Source: JAWXCE01 sp034440495 (GTDB lineage: Bacteria; Pseudomonadota; Alphaproteobacteria; Rhizobiales; Rhodomicrobiaceae). Taken from it: a DNA stretch of 64,000 nucleotides. Of this stretch, positions 42,850-51,022 are shown in pieces. The DNA lies in NCBI GenBank assembly GCA_034440495.1, contig JAWXCE010000022.1, forward strand, positions 1 through 64,000. Direction: 5' to 3'. The notes beneath the pieces are model-generated. The model saw nothing but the letters and a program-made list of their open reading frames with translations, did not search any database and had not been told where the DNA came from. Within the stretch, counting starts at the first letter, position 1, and each line of letters starts with the position of its first letter. The position numbers and the translations under genes are program-made.

Positions 42850-43686
42850 TTATGGCTTCTTCGGCGCGGGCGTAACAGCGGCTGCGGCAGGGTCTTTCAC
42901 TGCATCAATTTTCTTCTGAGCCGCTTCTTCACGCGATTTCTTCTGAAGCTCGACCTGACGGTCGCGGATCGCTCTCATCAGACCGATGCGGGCTTCCTTG
43001 TATTTCGCATTGTCCACCGGGGGGCCTTCATAGGCCGGGCCGAAACCACCAAGTGGTACCGGAAATCCGATTGGTTTGCCAGCAAGGTTGATAGCCGCAA
43101 CCACAAGCTGTTTGCCTTTTTTGATCTGATCGACCACTTCTTTCGAAGCTTCTGCCTCAGCCGTGCAGCCAGAAGCATGGCAAAGCGTATAAACGAGTTT
43201 GATCGGCTCGTTTTCGTCGACCTTCACCTGTGCGCCTGGCGGTAGCGCCATTCCAAGCGGCACCATAATCATCAGCGCTTCCTTCGGCTGGCCCTCAACC
43301 TGGCGCAGCGCGGCGGAAACGAGCACGAGGCCGGTGTTGCCATCAATACGTTCGTGGTGGGTGAGGCAAACTTTCAGTTCTTTGCCGTCAGCCTTGCCGT
43401 CTTTGTTTTCATCGGCGAGACTTGGCGCTTTTTCGCACAGCTTGACCCACGAGCTTTTGTTTTCTTCACCAGCGGCGGCTTGACCTGCTGGTGCAGCGCC
43501 TGCAGGTTTCGGCGCAGGAGCCGCGCCTGGCTTTGCGTCTGTCTTAGGCGTCGGCGTCGCTGGTTTTGCTGATTGCGCAAAGCCTTCTGCGGCAAACGCC
43601 ACGCTCAGCCCAAAAGCTGCAATTGCCGCAAGACCGCAAGCCCGGAAGGCTTTCTCTGTACGTGTCATTTCATTAAAACCCAACAT
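42850..43686 (-). CDS. Invasion-associated locus B (IalB) family protein
   Basis: The 278-residue product has a signal peptide (cleavage near GFAQS), an Ala/Pro/Lys-rich segment (about residues 40-75), then the IalB domain. Marks are WVKLCEKAP, VCLTHHERIDGNTGLVLVSA, MVPLGMALPPGAQVKVDE, LVYTLCHASGCTAEAEA, and FPVPLGGFGPAYEGPP. Cysteine pairs probably form disulfides in the periplasm. A short acidic stretch DENKDGKADGKE looks like a calcium-binding loop, but similar Lys/Asp-rich loops occur in the family. The start at 43686 has AGAGG nine bases upstream. Many non-pathogens have IalB proteins, so no link to invasion is implied. Confidence 0.88.
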   Translation of the reverse strand: MLGFNEMTRTEKAFRACGLAAIAAFGLSVAFAAEGFAQSAKPATPTPKTDAKPGAAPAPKPAGAAPAGQAAAGEENKSSWVKLCEKAPSLADENKDGKADGKELKVCLTHHERIDGNTGLVLVSAALRQVEGQPKEALMIMVPLGMALPPGAQVKVDENEPIKLVYTLCHASGCTAEAEASKEVVDQIKKGKQLVVAAINLAGKPIGFPVPLGGFGPAYEGPPVDNAKYKEARIGLMRAIRDRQVELQKKSREEAAQKKIDAVKDPAAAAVTPAPKKP

Positions 43687-44043
43687 TAATCTACACCTCT
43701 TACCTTATGACCAATCGCTTGGCCAAATTTGCTCCCTGCCCATCCACGTCGTCGCGTGTCCTGACAAGTGTTGGCACTCCCAATTGCGGCATTCCCGTGA
43801 CGGGATCAAAGCCGGGAAAGCTGCTCCACAATTCTTTATTTCGCCGTGCCGTCTGGGTGACGAATCGCGCCCCTCCAGCAATTTTTAATCATTGCTTTGC
43901 TTAAAAGCTCGAACGCCTATCTACGGCGTCATCGAAGCAACAAACTTATTCCCGAAAACGCAACCACAATGCGGACAGTGGGCTTGGCCAGTGGCGCACC
44001 TACAATCAACGTGCGATACAGGGCGGATAAGGCGGAATTCAGG
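43687..44043. other. Divergent intergenic region with no recognised gene
   Basis: These 357 bp separate the IalB gene from the peptide-binding protein gene. Open frames occur but have no ribosome binding sites or family likeness. The region presumably holds promoters for both genes; I cannot place them firmly. Confidence 0.4.
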
Positions 44044-45837
44044 ATGAAATGGCTCATTTTCTTGACGCTTGCCTTAATGGCTGCGCATTCAGCGCTGGCG
44101 GAGCCGCGTCACGGCGTTGCGATGCACGGCGAACCAAAGCACGATGAGCAATTTTCGGCGGTGGATTATGTCAATCGCGACGCCCCGAAGGGCGGCGCCG
44201 TGGTTTACGCCGTCCAAGGCGCCTTCGACAGTTTAAATCCATTCATCGTTCACGGTAATGTCGCCTCTGGCGTCCGGGATTATGTGTTCGAGAGCCTGAT
44301 GACGCGCTCGCACGACGAGGCGTTTTCGCTTTACGGCCTTATCGCCGAAAGCATCGAGGCGCCAGAAGACCGTAGCTTCGCCACATTTGTGCTGCGCGCC
44401 GAAGCACGCTTTTCCGATGGCAAGCCCGTGACTGTCGATGATGTGATCTTTTCCCATTCACTGCTGCGCGACCATGGCCGCCCCAACCACCGGGACTATT
44501 ACTCCAAGGTGCGGAGCGTGGAAAAAATGGGCGAGCGCGGGGTGAAATTCACCTTCGATGGCGGCGGCGATCGCGAGATGCCGCTGATTATGGGGTTGAT
44601 GCCAATTCTGCCGCGCCACGCATTTGCGGCGGACACATTCGAGGAGACGACATTGGCCCCGCTTACTGGCAGCGGCCCTTACATTTTCTCGAAAATAGAC
44701 CCCGGCAAATCAGTTATCTATACGAGAAATCCCGATTATTGGGGGCGCGACCTGCCAATCAATCGTGGGTATTATAATTTCGATAGCATCCGCTACGATT
44801 ATTACCGCGATAGCAACGCCATGTTCGAGGCGTTCAAGCGCGGGCTATACGACATTAACGCCGAGCAAGATGCAAGCCGCTGGTCGCAGGACTATAATTT
44901 CCCCGCCGTGCGCGACGGTCGCGTTGCGCTTGCTCGGTTCGATACAGGCGCGCCAGCGGGCATGACAGCGCTGGTTTTTAATACGCGCCGCCCGATTTTT
45001 TCGGACATTCGCGTGCGAGAGGCGCTTTCTCTGCTGCTCGATTTCGACTGGATCAACAAAAATCTGTATTATGGCCTCACAGCGCGGACGGACAGCTATT
45101 TCGCGCGCTCCGAGCTGTCATCCGCCGGGCGTGAGGCCGATGCGAGGGAGCGCGACCTGCTGGCTCCTTTCGCCGAATCAATCTCGGCTGACATCATTAC
45201 CGTTCGCAAGAGCACTCCCCCGGTCGGGGATGGTTACCCCCGCGCCGCGCTCCGGCAAGCGCTCGACCTCTTCAAGCAGGCGGGCTACGAAACGCGGGAT
45301 GGCAAGCTGCGCAATGCGGCGGGCGAGCCGTTTGCCTTCGAGATGCTGGCCGTCACACGCGAGCAGGAGCGCCTGTTCCTGACCTACAAAAGCGCGGTGG
45401 AGCGGGCCGGAATTGCTGTCACCATTCGCCAGGTCGACTCCGCGCAATTCCAGCGCCGCAAGCAGCAATTCGACTTCGATATGATACAAAACACCTGGGC
45501 TGCCTCGCTTTCTCCGGGCAATGAGCAAAGCTTTAGGTGGTCGAGCGCGGCGGCGGATAAGGAGGGCAGCTTTAATTACGCCGGAGTGAAAAGCCCGGCG
45601 GTCGACGCCATGATCGCCGCGATGCTGGCCGCCAAAGACCGCGAGGGGTTTGTCTCCGCCGTGCGCGCGCTCGACCGGACGCTGCTTGCCGGGCGTTATG
45701 TGCTGCCATTGTCTCATTTGCCGCAGCAATGGGTCGCCCATTGGAAACATTTGCGATACCCCGAAAAACCTACCCTTTACGGATTTCGCGTAGACACGTG
45801 GTGGCGCGACGATAGCGCAGGCACGGCGTCGCAGTAA
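44044..45837 (+). CDS. Periplasmic oligopeptide-type solute-binding protein (SBP family 5, YejA-like)
   Basis: The 597-residue product has a signal peptide (MKWLIFLTLALMAAHSALA) and the family-5 binding fold. Marks are NRDAPKGGAVVYAVQGAFDSLNPF, AESIEAPEDRSFATFVLRAE, LTGSGPYIF, FNTRRPIFSDIRVREALSLL, and QQFDFDMIQNTWAAS. The N-terminus (HGVAMHGEPKHDEQFSAVDY) is like that of YejA, the binding protein of the YejABEF microcin C/peptide transporter. No permease or ATPase gene is beside it, so its transporter is elsewhere. ATG 44044 is chosen because it opens the signal peptide; open codons upstream do not belong. The next gene follows after 23 bp. Confidence 0.9.
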   Translation: MKWLIFLTLALMAAHSALAEPRHGVAMHGEPKHDEQFSAVDYVNRDAPKGGAVVYAVQGAFDSLNPFIVHGNVASGVRDYVFESLMTRSHDEAFSLYGLIAESIEAPEDRSFATFVLRAEARFSDGKPVTVDDVIFSHSLLRDHGRPNHRDYYSKVRSVEKMGERGVKFTFDGGGDREMPLIMGLMPILPRHAFAADTFEETTLAPLTGSGPYIFSKIDPGKSVIYTRNPDYWGRDLPINRGYYNFDSIRYDYYRDSNAMFEAFKRGLYDINAEQDASRWSQDYNFPAVRDGRVALARFDTGAPAGMTALVFNTRRPIFSDIRVREALSLLLDFDWINKNLYYGLTARTDSYFARSELSSAGREADARERDLLAPFAESISADIITVRKSTPPVGDGYPRAALRQALDLFKQAGYETRDGKLRNAAGEPFAFEMLAVTREQERLFLTYKSAVERAGIAVTIRQVDSAQFQRRKQQFDFDMIQNTWAASLSPGNEQSFRWSSAAADKEGSFNYAGVKSPAVDAMIAAMLAAKDREGFVSAVRALDRTLLAGRYVLPLSHLPQQWVAHWKHLRYPEKPTLYGFRVDTWWRDDSAGTASQ

Positions 45838-45860
45838 TTTCACTCATAGAATGGCCGTCC

Positions 45861-47492
45861 ATGCCGAGCGGTGACACGTCACATATGAGCACGCCCGGAG
45901 CCGTTGGCCGACTTGGCCTGAGCGGACTGCTACGCCATTGGGCGGAGCTCAAACCCGAGGCGCTCGCGCTCGCCGACCAGCCTAACAAAGAGCGCCTTGG
46001 ACTGGGGGCGCCGCGACGCCTGACATTCGCCCAGACCGACGCGGCGGTGGACAGGCTCGCCGCCTTTTTGCTTGCGTCCGGTGTCGGCCCAGGCGCGATC
46101 GCGGCTTTGCAGATGCCCCACACAACAGAAAGTTTGCTTATCGCACTCGCCTGCCTGCGAGCCGGCGTCTGCGCGGCTATTACGCCATTCGCCTGGCGAC
46201 GCCACGAAGTCTCGGCTGCGTTTGCGTCACTGGCTGTCGAAGCGGCGATCGGGAGCTGGGCAGGCGGCCGCTCGCAGTCGCACGTTCTGACGGCGGCGGG
46301 AGTTCGCAATGCAGAACTGTGCTTCGCGTTCACCTTTGGTGAGGAAGCGCCGGATGGCCTGACTAATCTTGACGATCTCATTGATCTCGGCGACAAGCCG
46401 CCTTCGGTTTCGCATGAGGAGCCACAGAGCGCCGCGTTTTTGCATTTTGCGCCCAGGGCGCGAGCGATGCCGCTTATCATTCCGCGCAGCAATCGAGACC
46501 TGGTGGCGGCGGGGCTTGCGTCCAGCACTTCAGCCAGTCTCAATGATCGCACCGTCTTGCTAAGCGCTTTTCCAATCTCGGGGGTGACAGGCCTCGCTGG
46601 CTTTTTTGCGCCATGGCTTATCACCGGCGCGTCCCTCATTCTCCACCATCCTTTCGATAACGCACTTTTCGGCTGCCAGTTGAGCGGCGAAGGCGTCACG
46701 TTTACCGCGCTGCCTGCGGAAGTAGCCGACGGCGTTGAACGTGAGATATCCCTTACCGCCTTAAATCCACCCGTCATCGCCCGCGTTTATTCATTGCCGC
46801 CCGCAAAGACAACCCAGCCAGATACCGTGGAGGCGGCACGCGGCGCTGTCGGCCTGTTGAACATCGCGGAGTATGCGTTGCTTGCGCGGCCTGCGGCAGC
46901 TATGCCCGCCGCGTGGTTGCCGCTGGGGGTTGCAAGCCACGCGACTGGCAACGCAGCCCTCACCTTTCTGGAGACGCGGCTGCGTGGAAAAATCCTGCGG
47001 AAAGAGACTACGTCAATGCTCTCCGGGGAATTGTGCCTTCGAGGCGCGGCCGCGCCGACGCTGCTTGGGACGTTGGCGGAACTCAATCCCGGCGCCTCCA
47101 TCGTAGATGCGGATGATTTCATCAACACAGGCCTCGAATGCACGTTTGCCGACGCGGCAATGAGCATGATCGCCTGTGCGCCACAACCTTTACTGGCGCG
47201 CATGGGCGGCGTCGCCATCGATATCGAAGAACTGGACAGGCTCTACGCTGGCTTCCCCGGATTTCTGGATGCGGCGGCGTTCACAATCTCCGACCGGCTG
47301 CTTGGCGAGCGCATCTTCGCCGCCGTCGCGCCTCCGCCCGGCGAGAGCGTCGCGGAGAGCGATTTCCGCAACTATCTTGAAAGCCTTGATATCGCGCCGT
47401 TTAAATTCCCGGAAAAACTCGTGGTCGTAAAATACGTGCCCCGCGACTCAGAGGGCAGCGTTTTACGTGAGCGAATCCTGAGCGAAATCTAG
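45861..47492 (+). CDS. Degenerate adenylate-forming (ANL superfamily) protein lacking key catalytic residues
   Basis: The 543-residue protein has the overall length and outline of acyl-CoA synthetases: an N-terminal VGRLGLSGLLRHWAELKPEALA, a QMPHTTESLLIALACLRAG helix region, a GVTGLAGFFAPWLITGASLIL core, and a C-terminal domain with FKFPEKLVVVKYVPRD. Two catalytic elements are missing. The ATP loop (S/T-G-T-T-G-x-P-K) that should follow AAFLHFAP is replaced by RARAMPLIIPRS, and the final motif (SGK) reads EGSVLR, with Ser533 in place of the catalytic lysine. It is therefore probably not a working ligase, yet the frame is intact. Its close coupling to the peptide-binding protein gene is unexplained. 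Confidence 0.7.
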   Translation: MPSGDTSHMSTPGAVGRLGLSGLLRHWAELKPEALALADQPNKERLGLGAPRRLTFAQTDAAVDRLAAFLLASGVGPGAIAALQMPHTTESLLIALACLRAGVCAAITPFAWRRHEVSAAFASLAVEAAIGSWAGGRSQSHVLTAAGVRNAELCFAFTFGEEAPDGLTNLDDLIDLGDKPPSVSHEEPQSAAFLHFAPRARAMPLIIPRSNRDLVAAGLASSTSASLNDRTVLLSAFPISGVTGLAGFFAPWLITGASLILHHPFDNALFGCQLSGEGVTFTALPAEVADGVEREISLTALNPPVIARVYSLPPAKTTQPDTVEAARGAVGLLNIAEYALLARPAAAMPAAWLPLGVASHATGNAALTFLETRLRGKILRKETTSMLSGELCLRGAAAPTLLGTLAELNPGASIVDADDFINTGLECTFADAAMSMIACAPQPLLARMGGVAIDIEELDRLYAGFPGFLDAAAFTISDRLLGERIFAAVAPPPGESVAESDFRNYLESLDIAPFKFPEKLVVVKYVPRDSEGSVLRERILSEI

Positions 47493-47602
47493 TAATGGGA
47501 ACCAACGAAATCGGACGGTGTTTACAGATTGCCGTCTGAAAGCGCTGGCAAGACGTTTTTAGACGGCAGCCCTAATTCGCTGCTCCCGACAGCGAAACCC
47601 GA

Positions 47603-47626
47603 AATTGCCTCGCCCCAGGCAATTTT
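47603..47626. terminator. Bidirectional hairpin terminator
   Basis: AAATTGCCT at 47603-47611 pairs perfectly with AGGCAATTT at 47618-47626 around six bases, ending in TTTT on the plus strand and AAA-rich on the other. It lies between the convergent adenylate-forming gene and the SemiSWEET gene. Confidence 0.75.
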
Positions 47627-47639
47627 ACGCGGCCCGGTT

Positions 47640-47915
47640 TCAAACCGGGTCGCGTTTGTTAAGTTTAGCGTCAAAACGCAATTTCAAATATATGATGATA
47701 AGCGATAGCGCGAGGGTAACGGCGTTCGCGCCAATGATGGGCCAGCTTTCCGTCAGAACGCCGAAAATGAGCCAGAGAAACAACCCGCACGCAAAAACGC
47801 TGTACATTACCAGGGAAATCCCCGCGGTTTCGCGTGTTCGAATGATATGCAGCGCTTGAGGGATAAACGACGCAGTCGTGAGTACGGCGGCGCACGTCCC
47901 GATCAGCGTTTCCAT
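47640..47915 (-). CDS. SemiSWEET-type small transporter (PQ-loop)
   Basis: This 91-residue protein has three transmembrane helices, the half-size unit of SWEET sugar transporters, which work as dimers. The first helix holds the PQ motif (TTASFIPQALHIIRT), followed by GISLVMYSVFACGLFLWLIFG and GANAVTLALSLIIIYL. Bacterial SemiSWEETs carry sugars such as sucrose or glucose, but the substrate here is unknown. The ATG at 47915 overlaps the stop of the aminopeptidase gene (ATGA), so the two are translationally coupled. Confidence 0.88.
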   Translation of the reverse strand: METLIGTCAAVLTTASFIPQALHIIRTRETAGISLVMYSVFACGLFLWLIFGVLTESWPIIGANAVTLALSLIIIYLKLRFDAKLNKRDPV

Positions 47916-49747
47916 CAGACGTCGCGCAAGTTTGGACAAGCAAACGGTTGCGTCGCTACTTTGAGCCATTCCGCTTCTCTAGTGGTCAGCCCCTGCGCCA
48001 AGGCCCCCAGCACCGTGGCGTGGTAATTGTTAAGCCAAGACAACTCATCGGGCGTAAGCATCGCGCCGTTCACCAGACGTAAATCGATAGGCGCAAGCGT
48101 TAGCGTCTCGAAGCCCATCATCTCACGTTCGCCACCTTCGATTGAGGCGGGCGGCGTTACAAGCATGAGGTTTTCGATGCGGATTCCGTAATGCCCCTCC
48201 CGGTAATAGCCCGGCTCATTCGAGACGATCATTCCCGGCTCCAGCGTCGCTATGCCCCGCTTGGATATCGATTGCGGGCCTTCATGCACGGATAAATAGC
48301 TACCAACGCCATGCCCGGTGCCATGATCGTAATCGAAGCCCACCTGCCAAAGCGGGCGGCGGGTCACGCCATCCAACTCCACCCCCTTCGTGCCGACCGG
48401 AAACCGCACCGTCGCGAGCGCTATATGCGCTTTGAGCACGAGCGTAAAATGCCGCCGCATGGCATCAGTAGACTCGCCAACGGCTACAGTGCGCGTGATA
48501 TCCGTCGTGCCGTCCTGATATTGCCCGCCAGAGTCAATGAGGAAAAGTGAGCCAGGCTCCAGTCTCCGGTTCGTCGAATAGGACGGGCGATAATGAACGA
48601 TGGCGCCGTTTGGGCCGGCTCCGGCGATCGTATCGAAGCTGATATCCGCCAGCGCGCCGGTTGCCCGGCGGAACTCCTCCAGCTTTTGCGCCGCACCAAT
48701 TTCGTCGATGGCCCCGCCCGGCGCATTAGCGTCTAGCCACGCCAGAAAGCGCGCTACTGCCAGTCCATCGCGCAGGTGGGCGGCTTTCGAGCCATCGATT
48801 TCGGTCTGGTTCTTGCACGCCCGGGGCAGCACGCAAGGGTCTTGCCCCTCGCTTATGATCGCGCCCGCTTGCTCCAGACGCTCGGCGAACCACGCGGACC
48901 CGCGATCCGGATCGAACCGCACCGTCTGCGCTGAAAGCGAGGCCAGTTGCAACTCCAATGCTTCGGGCGACAAAACCTGCGCAATGGGGGCAAGTACTGC
49001 CCGCAGAACATCGTCTATCTTCTCCGGCGCCATGAAAATTTGCGCGGCGCCATCGGCGGGAATAATCGCATGCCCGAGCGCCAGCGGCGTGTGTTGAACG
49101 TCGCCGCCGCGAATGTTGAACGCCCACGCTATCGACTCTGGCGCGGTCAGGACAACGGCGTCTTGCTTCTCTTTTTTGAGCGCAAGTTGAATGTCGGCGA
49201 GCTTTTCGGCGGCGGCGACACCCGCAAAACGCAAATCGTGAGTGCGCGCCGTGTGCATTGGCGGCGCTGGCCGGTCTGTCCAGATTGCGTCTATGGGATT
49301 GCTATCGACGGCAACAAACGCGCCGCCCGCCTTCTCAACCGCCTTGAGATAAGTTTTGACCTCATTGACCGTGTGCAGATGCGGATCGTAGCCGATGCGG
49401 GCGCCCTGAGGGAGATTGTCGCGCAGCCAGTCGAGCGGTTTCGCTTCCGGATATTTCAGGGTTGTGAATACGGCGCCATCTACCTGCCCGTTAGCCTGCA
49501 ACACGTAGCGTCCATCGACGAATAGCGCGGCCTTCTCCGCCAGTAAAATAGCCACGCCCCAGGAGCCGGAAAATCCGGTGAGCCAAAGCAAGCGCTGGCT
49601 GGATAGCGGCGGCATTTCATTCTGATATTCGTCCGTCGATGGAATGATGAAGCCATCAAGGCTTGTCGCCTTTATCGCCGCGCGCAGGGCGCCAGCACGG
49701 GCCTGCCCATGCGCCGGGCCACTCAAATCTTCGAAGGATTGAAACAT
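47915..49747 (-). CDS. Aminopeptidase P family metallopeptidase (M24B)
   Basis: The 610-residue protein removes an N-terminal residue preceding proline. It has two creatinase-like N-terminal domains (about residues 1-310) and a C-terminal pita-bread catalytic domain. The five metal ligands can be seen: Asp in LFLIDSGGQYQDGTTDITRT (two), His in GTGHGVGSYLSVHEGP, Glu in VSNEPGYY, and Glu in GIRIENLM. Length matches the long bacterial/eukaryotic type. It is divergent from the DUF1127 gene, with a perfect 16-bp palindrome between them, and coupled to a SemiSWEET gene at its 3' end. Confidence 0.92.
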   Translation of the reverse strand: MFQSFEDLSGPAHGQARAGALRAAIKATSLDGFIIPSTDEYQNEMPPLSSQRLLWLTGFSGSWGVAILLAEKAALFVDGRYVLQANGQVDGAVFTTLKYPEAKPLDWLRDNLPQGARIGYDPHLHTVNEVKTYLKAVEKAGGAFVAVDSNPIDAIWTDRPAPPMHTARTHDLRFAGVAAAEKLADIQLALKKEKQDAVVLTAPESIAWAFNIRGGDVQHTPLALGHAIIPADGAAQIFMAPEKIDDVLRAVLAPIAQVLSPEALELQLASLSAQTVRFDPDRGSAWFAERLEQAGAIISEGQDPCVLPRACKNQTEIDGSKAAHLRDGLAVARFLAWLDANAPGGAIDEIGAAQKLEEFRRATGALADISFDTIAGAGPNGAIVHYRPSYSTNRRLEPGSLFLIDSGGQYQDGTTDITRTVAVGESTDAMRRHFTLVLKAHIALATVRFPVGTKGVELDGVTRRPLWQVGFDYDHGTGHGVGSYLSVHEGPQSISKRGIATLEPGMIVSNEPGYYREGHYGIRIENLMLVTPPASIEGGEREMMGFETLTLAPIDLRLVNGAMLTPDELSWLNNYHATVLGALAQGLTTREAEWLKVATQPFACPNLRDV

Positions 49748-49793
49748 AATGCTTTGTAATTGGCCGCCGCATTTCGATCAAGCAATCTTAAGG

Positions 49794-49809
49794 TATGCAA
49801 ATTTGCATA
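49794..49809. promoter_or_regulatory. Perfect 16-bp palindrome between divergent genes
   Basis: TATGCAAATTTGCATA reads the same on both strands. It lies 46 bp upstream of the aminopeptidase start and 98 bp upstream of the DUF1127 gene. Its symmetry and its position at divergent promoters suggest an operator; I do not recognise the regulator. Confidence 0.5.
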
Positions 49810-49907
49810 GGTTGAAATGCCTTTTGCAGTCTACTGTGCGAAGCCGAACACGCTCATTGTATGTGTCGAAGTAGGCGCATCGTCGCCCGCAAAAAGGACA
49901 TCAAACA

Positions 49908-50141
49908 ATGAGTACAGTGACTCTTCATAATTCCATTCAAACCGCATCCCCAGCAAAAACAAGCCCAAGCTTTGTAAAGCGGTTCATCGATTCGTTTTCG
50001 GCGGCGCGTCAGGCGAAAGCCAATCAGGAAACGCTGCGTTACTTGCGCGGATTGGACGACAAAGCGCTGATGGATTTTGGCTACAGCTATCCGGCTGTGC
50101 GCGAGTTACGGGCCGGGCATCTGCCGCCGGTATCGTTTTAA
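49908..50141 (+). CDS. DUF1127-family small protein
   Basis: This 77-residue protein ends in a DUF1127 (YjiS-like) stretch: TLRYLRGLDDKALMDFGYSY followed by PAVRELRAG. The N-terminal 25 residues are Ser/Thr-rich and not conserved. DUF1127 proteins are small, Arg-rich and often stress-induced; some alphaproteobacterial members bind RNA or affect carbon and phosphate metabolism. The role here is unknown. An AAAGGA site precedes the ATG. It is a single-gene unit between two minus-strand genes. Confidence 0.78.
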   Translation: MSTVTLHNSIQTASPAKTSPSFVKRFIDSFSAARQAKANQETLRYLRGLDDKALMDFGYSYPAVRELRAGHLPPVSF

Positions 50142-50158
50142 ATATGGTTTGGTAGGCG

Positions 50159-51022
50159 TTACCGGCGGACGAGGGTTAAAGTCGTCCAGCCGTCTTGCGA
50201 GCGGCGTTTTTGAAGCGCGAATCCGACGCTGTGGTAGCGCCCCCAAACCTCCGGCTCCTGGCTATCCAGCAGCCCTGAAAGAATAACAAACCCCCGAGGG
50301 TTAAGCGCTGCGTGAAAGCTTGCGGCGAGGCTTATCAGCGGCCCGGCCAGGATATTGGCCACAATAAGATCGAACGGCGCTCTAGCGGCGATGGCGGGAT
50401 AAGATAGGCGGGAGGCGCAGACCGCCCTAACCTGCTCTGCCACGCCATTAATGCGGCAATTGTCGCGCGCCACCACCACCGCCACCGGGTCAATGTCAGC
50501 GGCCAGGACACGCAAGCGCATAGATTTGGCGGCGGCGATGGCGAGAATGCCGGAGCCAGTTCCCATATCCAGAACATTCGCGAAACGGCCTTTTTTAGCC
50601 AATTCGTGGATGGCGATAAGGCACCCTTGCGTGGTGCCATGATGCGCCGTGCCGAACGCGCGCCCAGCCTCGATCTCGATAGCGAACGGGCGTCCGCGCG
50701 CTGCATTTCGCGCATGCGATCCATGAATGAAAAAGCGCCCGGCCCGCACCGGCGGTAGGCCCTGCTGCGAGATTGTAACCCAGTCTTCTTCTGGCACCTC
50801 TTCGATGCGGAAATTTGGGGTCTCGCGCCCGCCAAGCGCGCTTTCCAGCACCCCTTGCATGACGGATGGATCGGGCATTTCCGCGAAATACGCCTCGACG
50901 CGCCAACCGTTGCGTGTTTGCGCCAGCGTAACGGCGCCCGCCCCGTCTATGGCTTCGGCGATAACCGCCGCAATCAACTCGCCGTCGGCTTTAGCCGTCT
51001 CGCAGACAAGCTTGATCGTCAC
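50159..51022 (-). CDS. prmA: Ribosomal protein L11 methyltransferase
   Basis: PrmA methylates several amino groups of ribosomal protein L11. The 287-residue protein has an N-terminal substrate-recognition domain and a class I methyltransferase domain with the SAM loop VLDMGTGSGILAIAAAK, preceded by AFGTAHHGTTQGCLIAI and followed by ADIDPVAVVVARDN and FDLIVANILAGPL. Start GTG 51022 overlaps the stop of the DUF3754 gene by four bases (GTGA), so the two are coupled. The motif AHHGTTQ replaces the GTGxHxTT of most PrmA only slightly. Confidence 0.92.
   Translation of the reverse strand: MTIKLVCETAKADGELIAAVIAEAIDGAGAVTLAQTRNGWRVEAYFAEMPDPSVMQGVLESALGGRETPNFRIEEVPEEDWVTISQQGLPPVRAGRFFIHGSHARNAARGRPFAIEIEAGRAFGTAHHGTTQGCLIAIHELAKKGRFANVLDMGTGSGILAIAAAKSMRLRVLAADIDPVAVVVARDNCRINGVAEQVRAVCASRLSYPAIAARAPFDLIVANILAGPLISLAASFHAALNPRGFVILSGLLDSQEPEVWGRYHSVGFALQKRRSQDGWTTLTLVRR

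Noticed and set aside
43374..43595. An acidic DENKDGKADGKE loop in the IalB-family protein as an EF-hand calcium site
   Set aside because: Only one loop is present, without the flanking helices of an EF-hand, and similar Asp/Lys-rich loops occur in other IalB proteins.
47529..47568. An 8-bp inverted repeat (TGCCGTCT/AGACGGCA) with a 23-base loop after the adenylate-forming gene
   Set aside because: The loop is long and there is no T-run; the hairpin at 47603-47626 is a better terminator.
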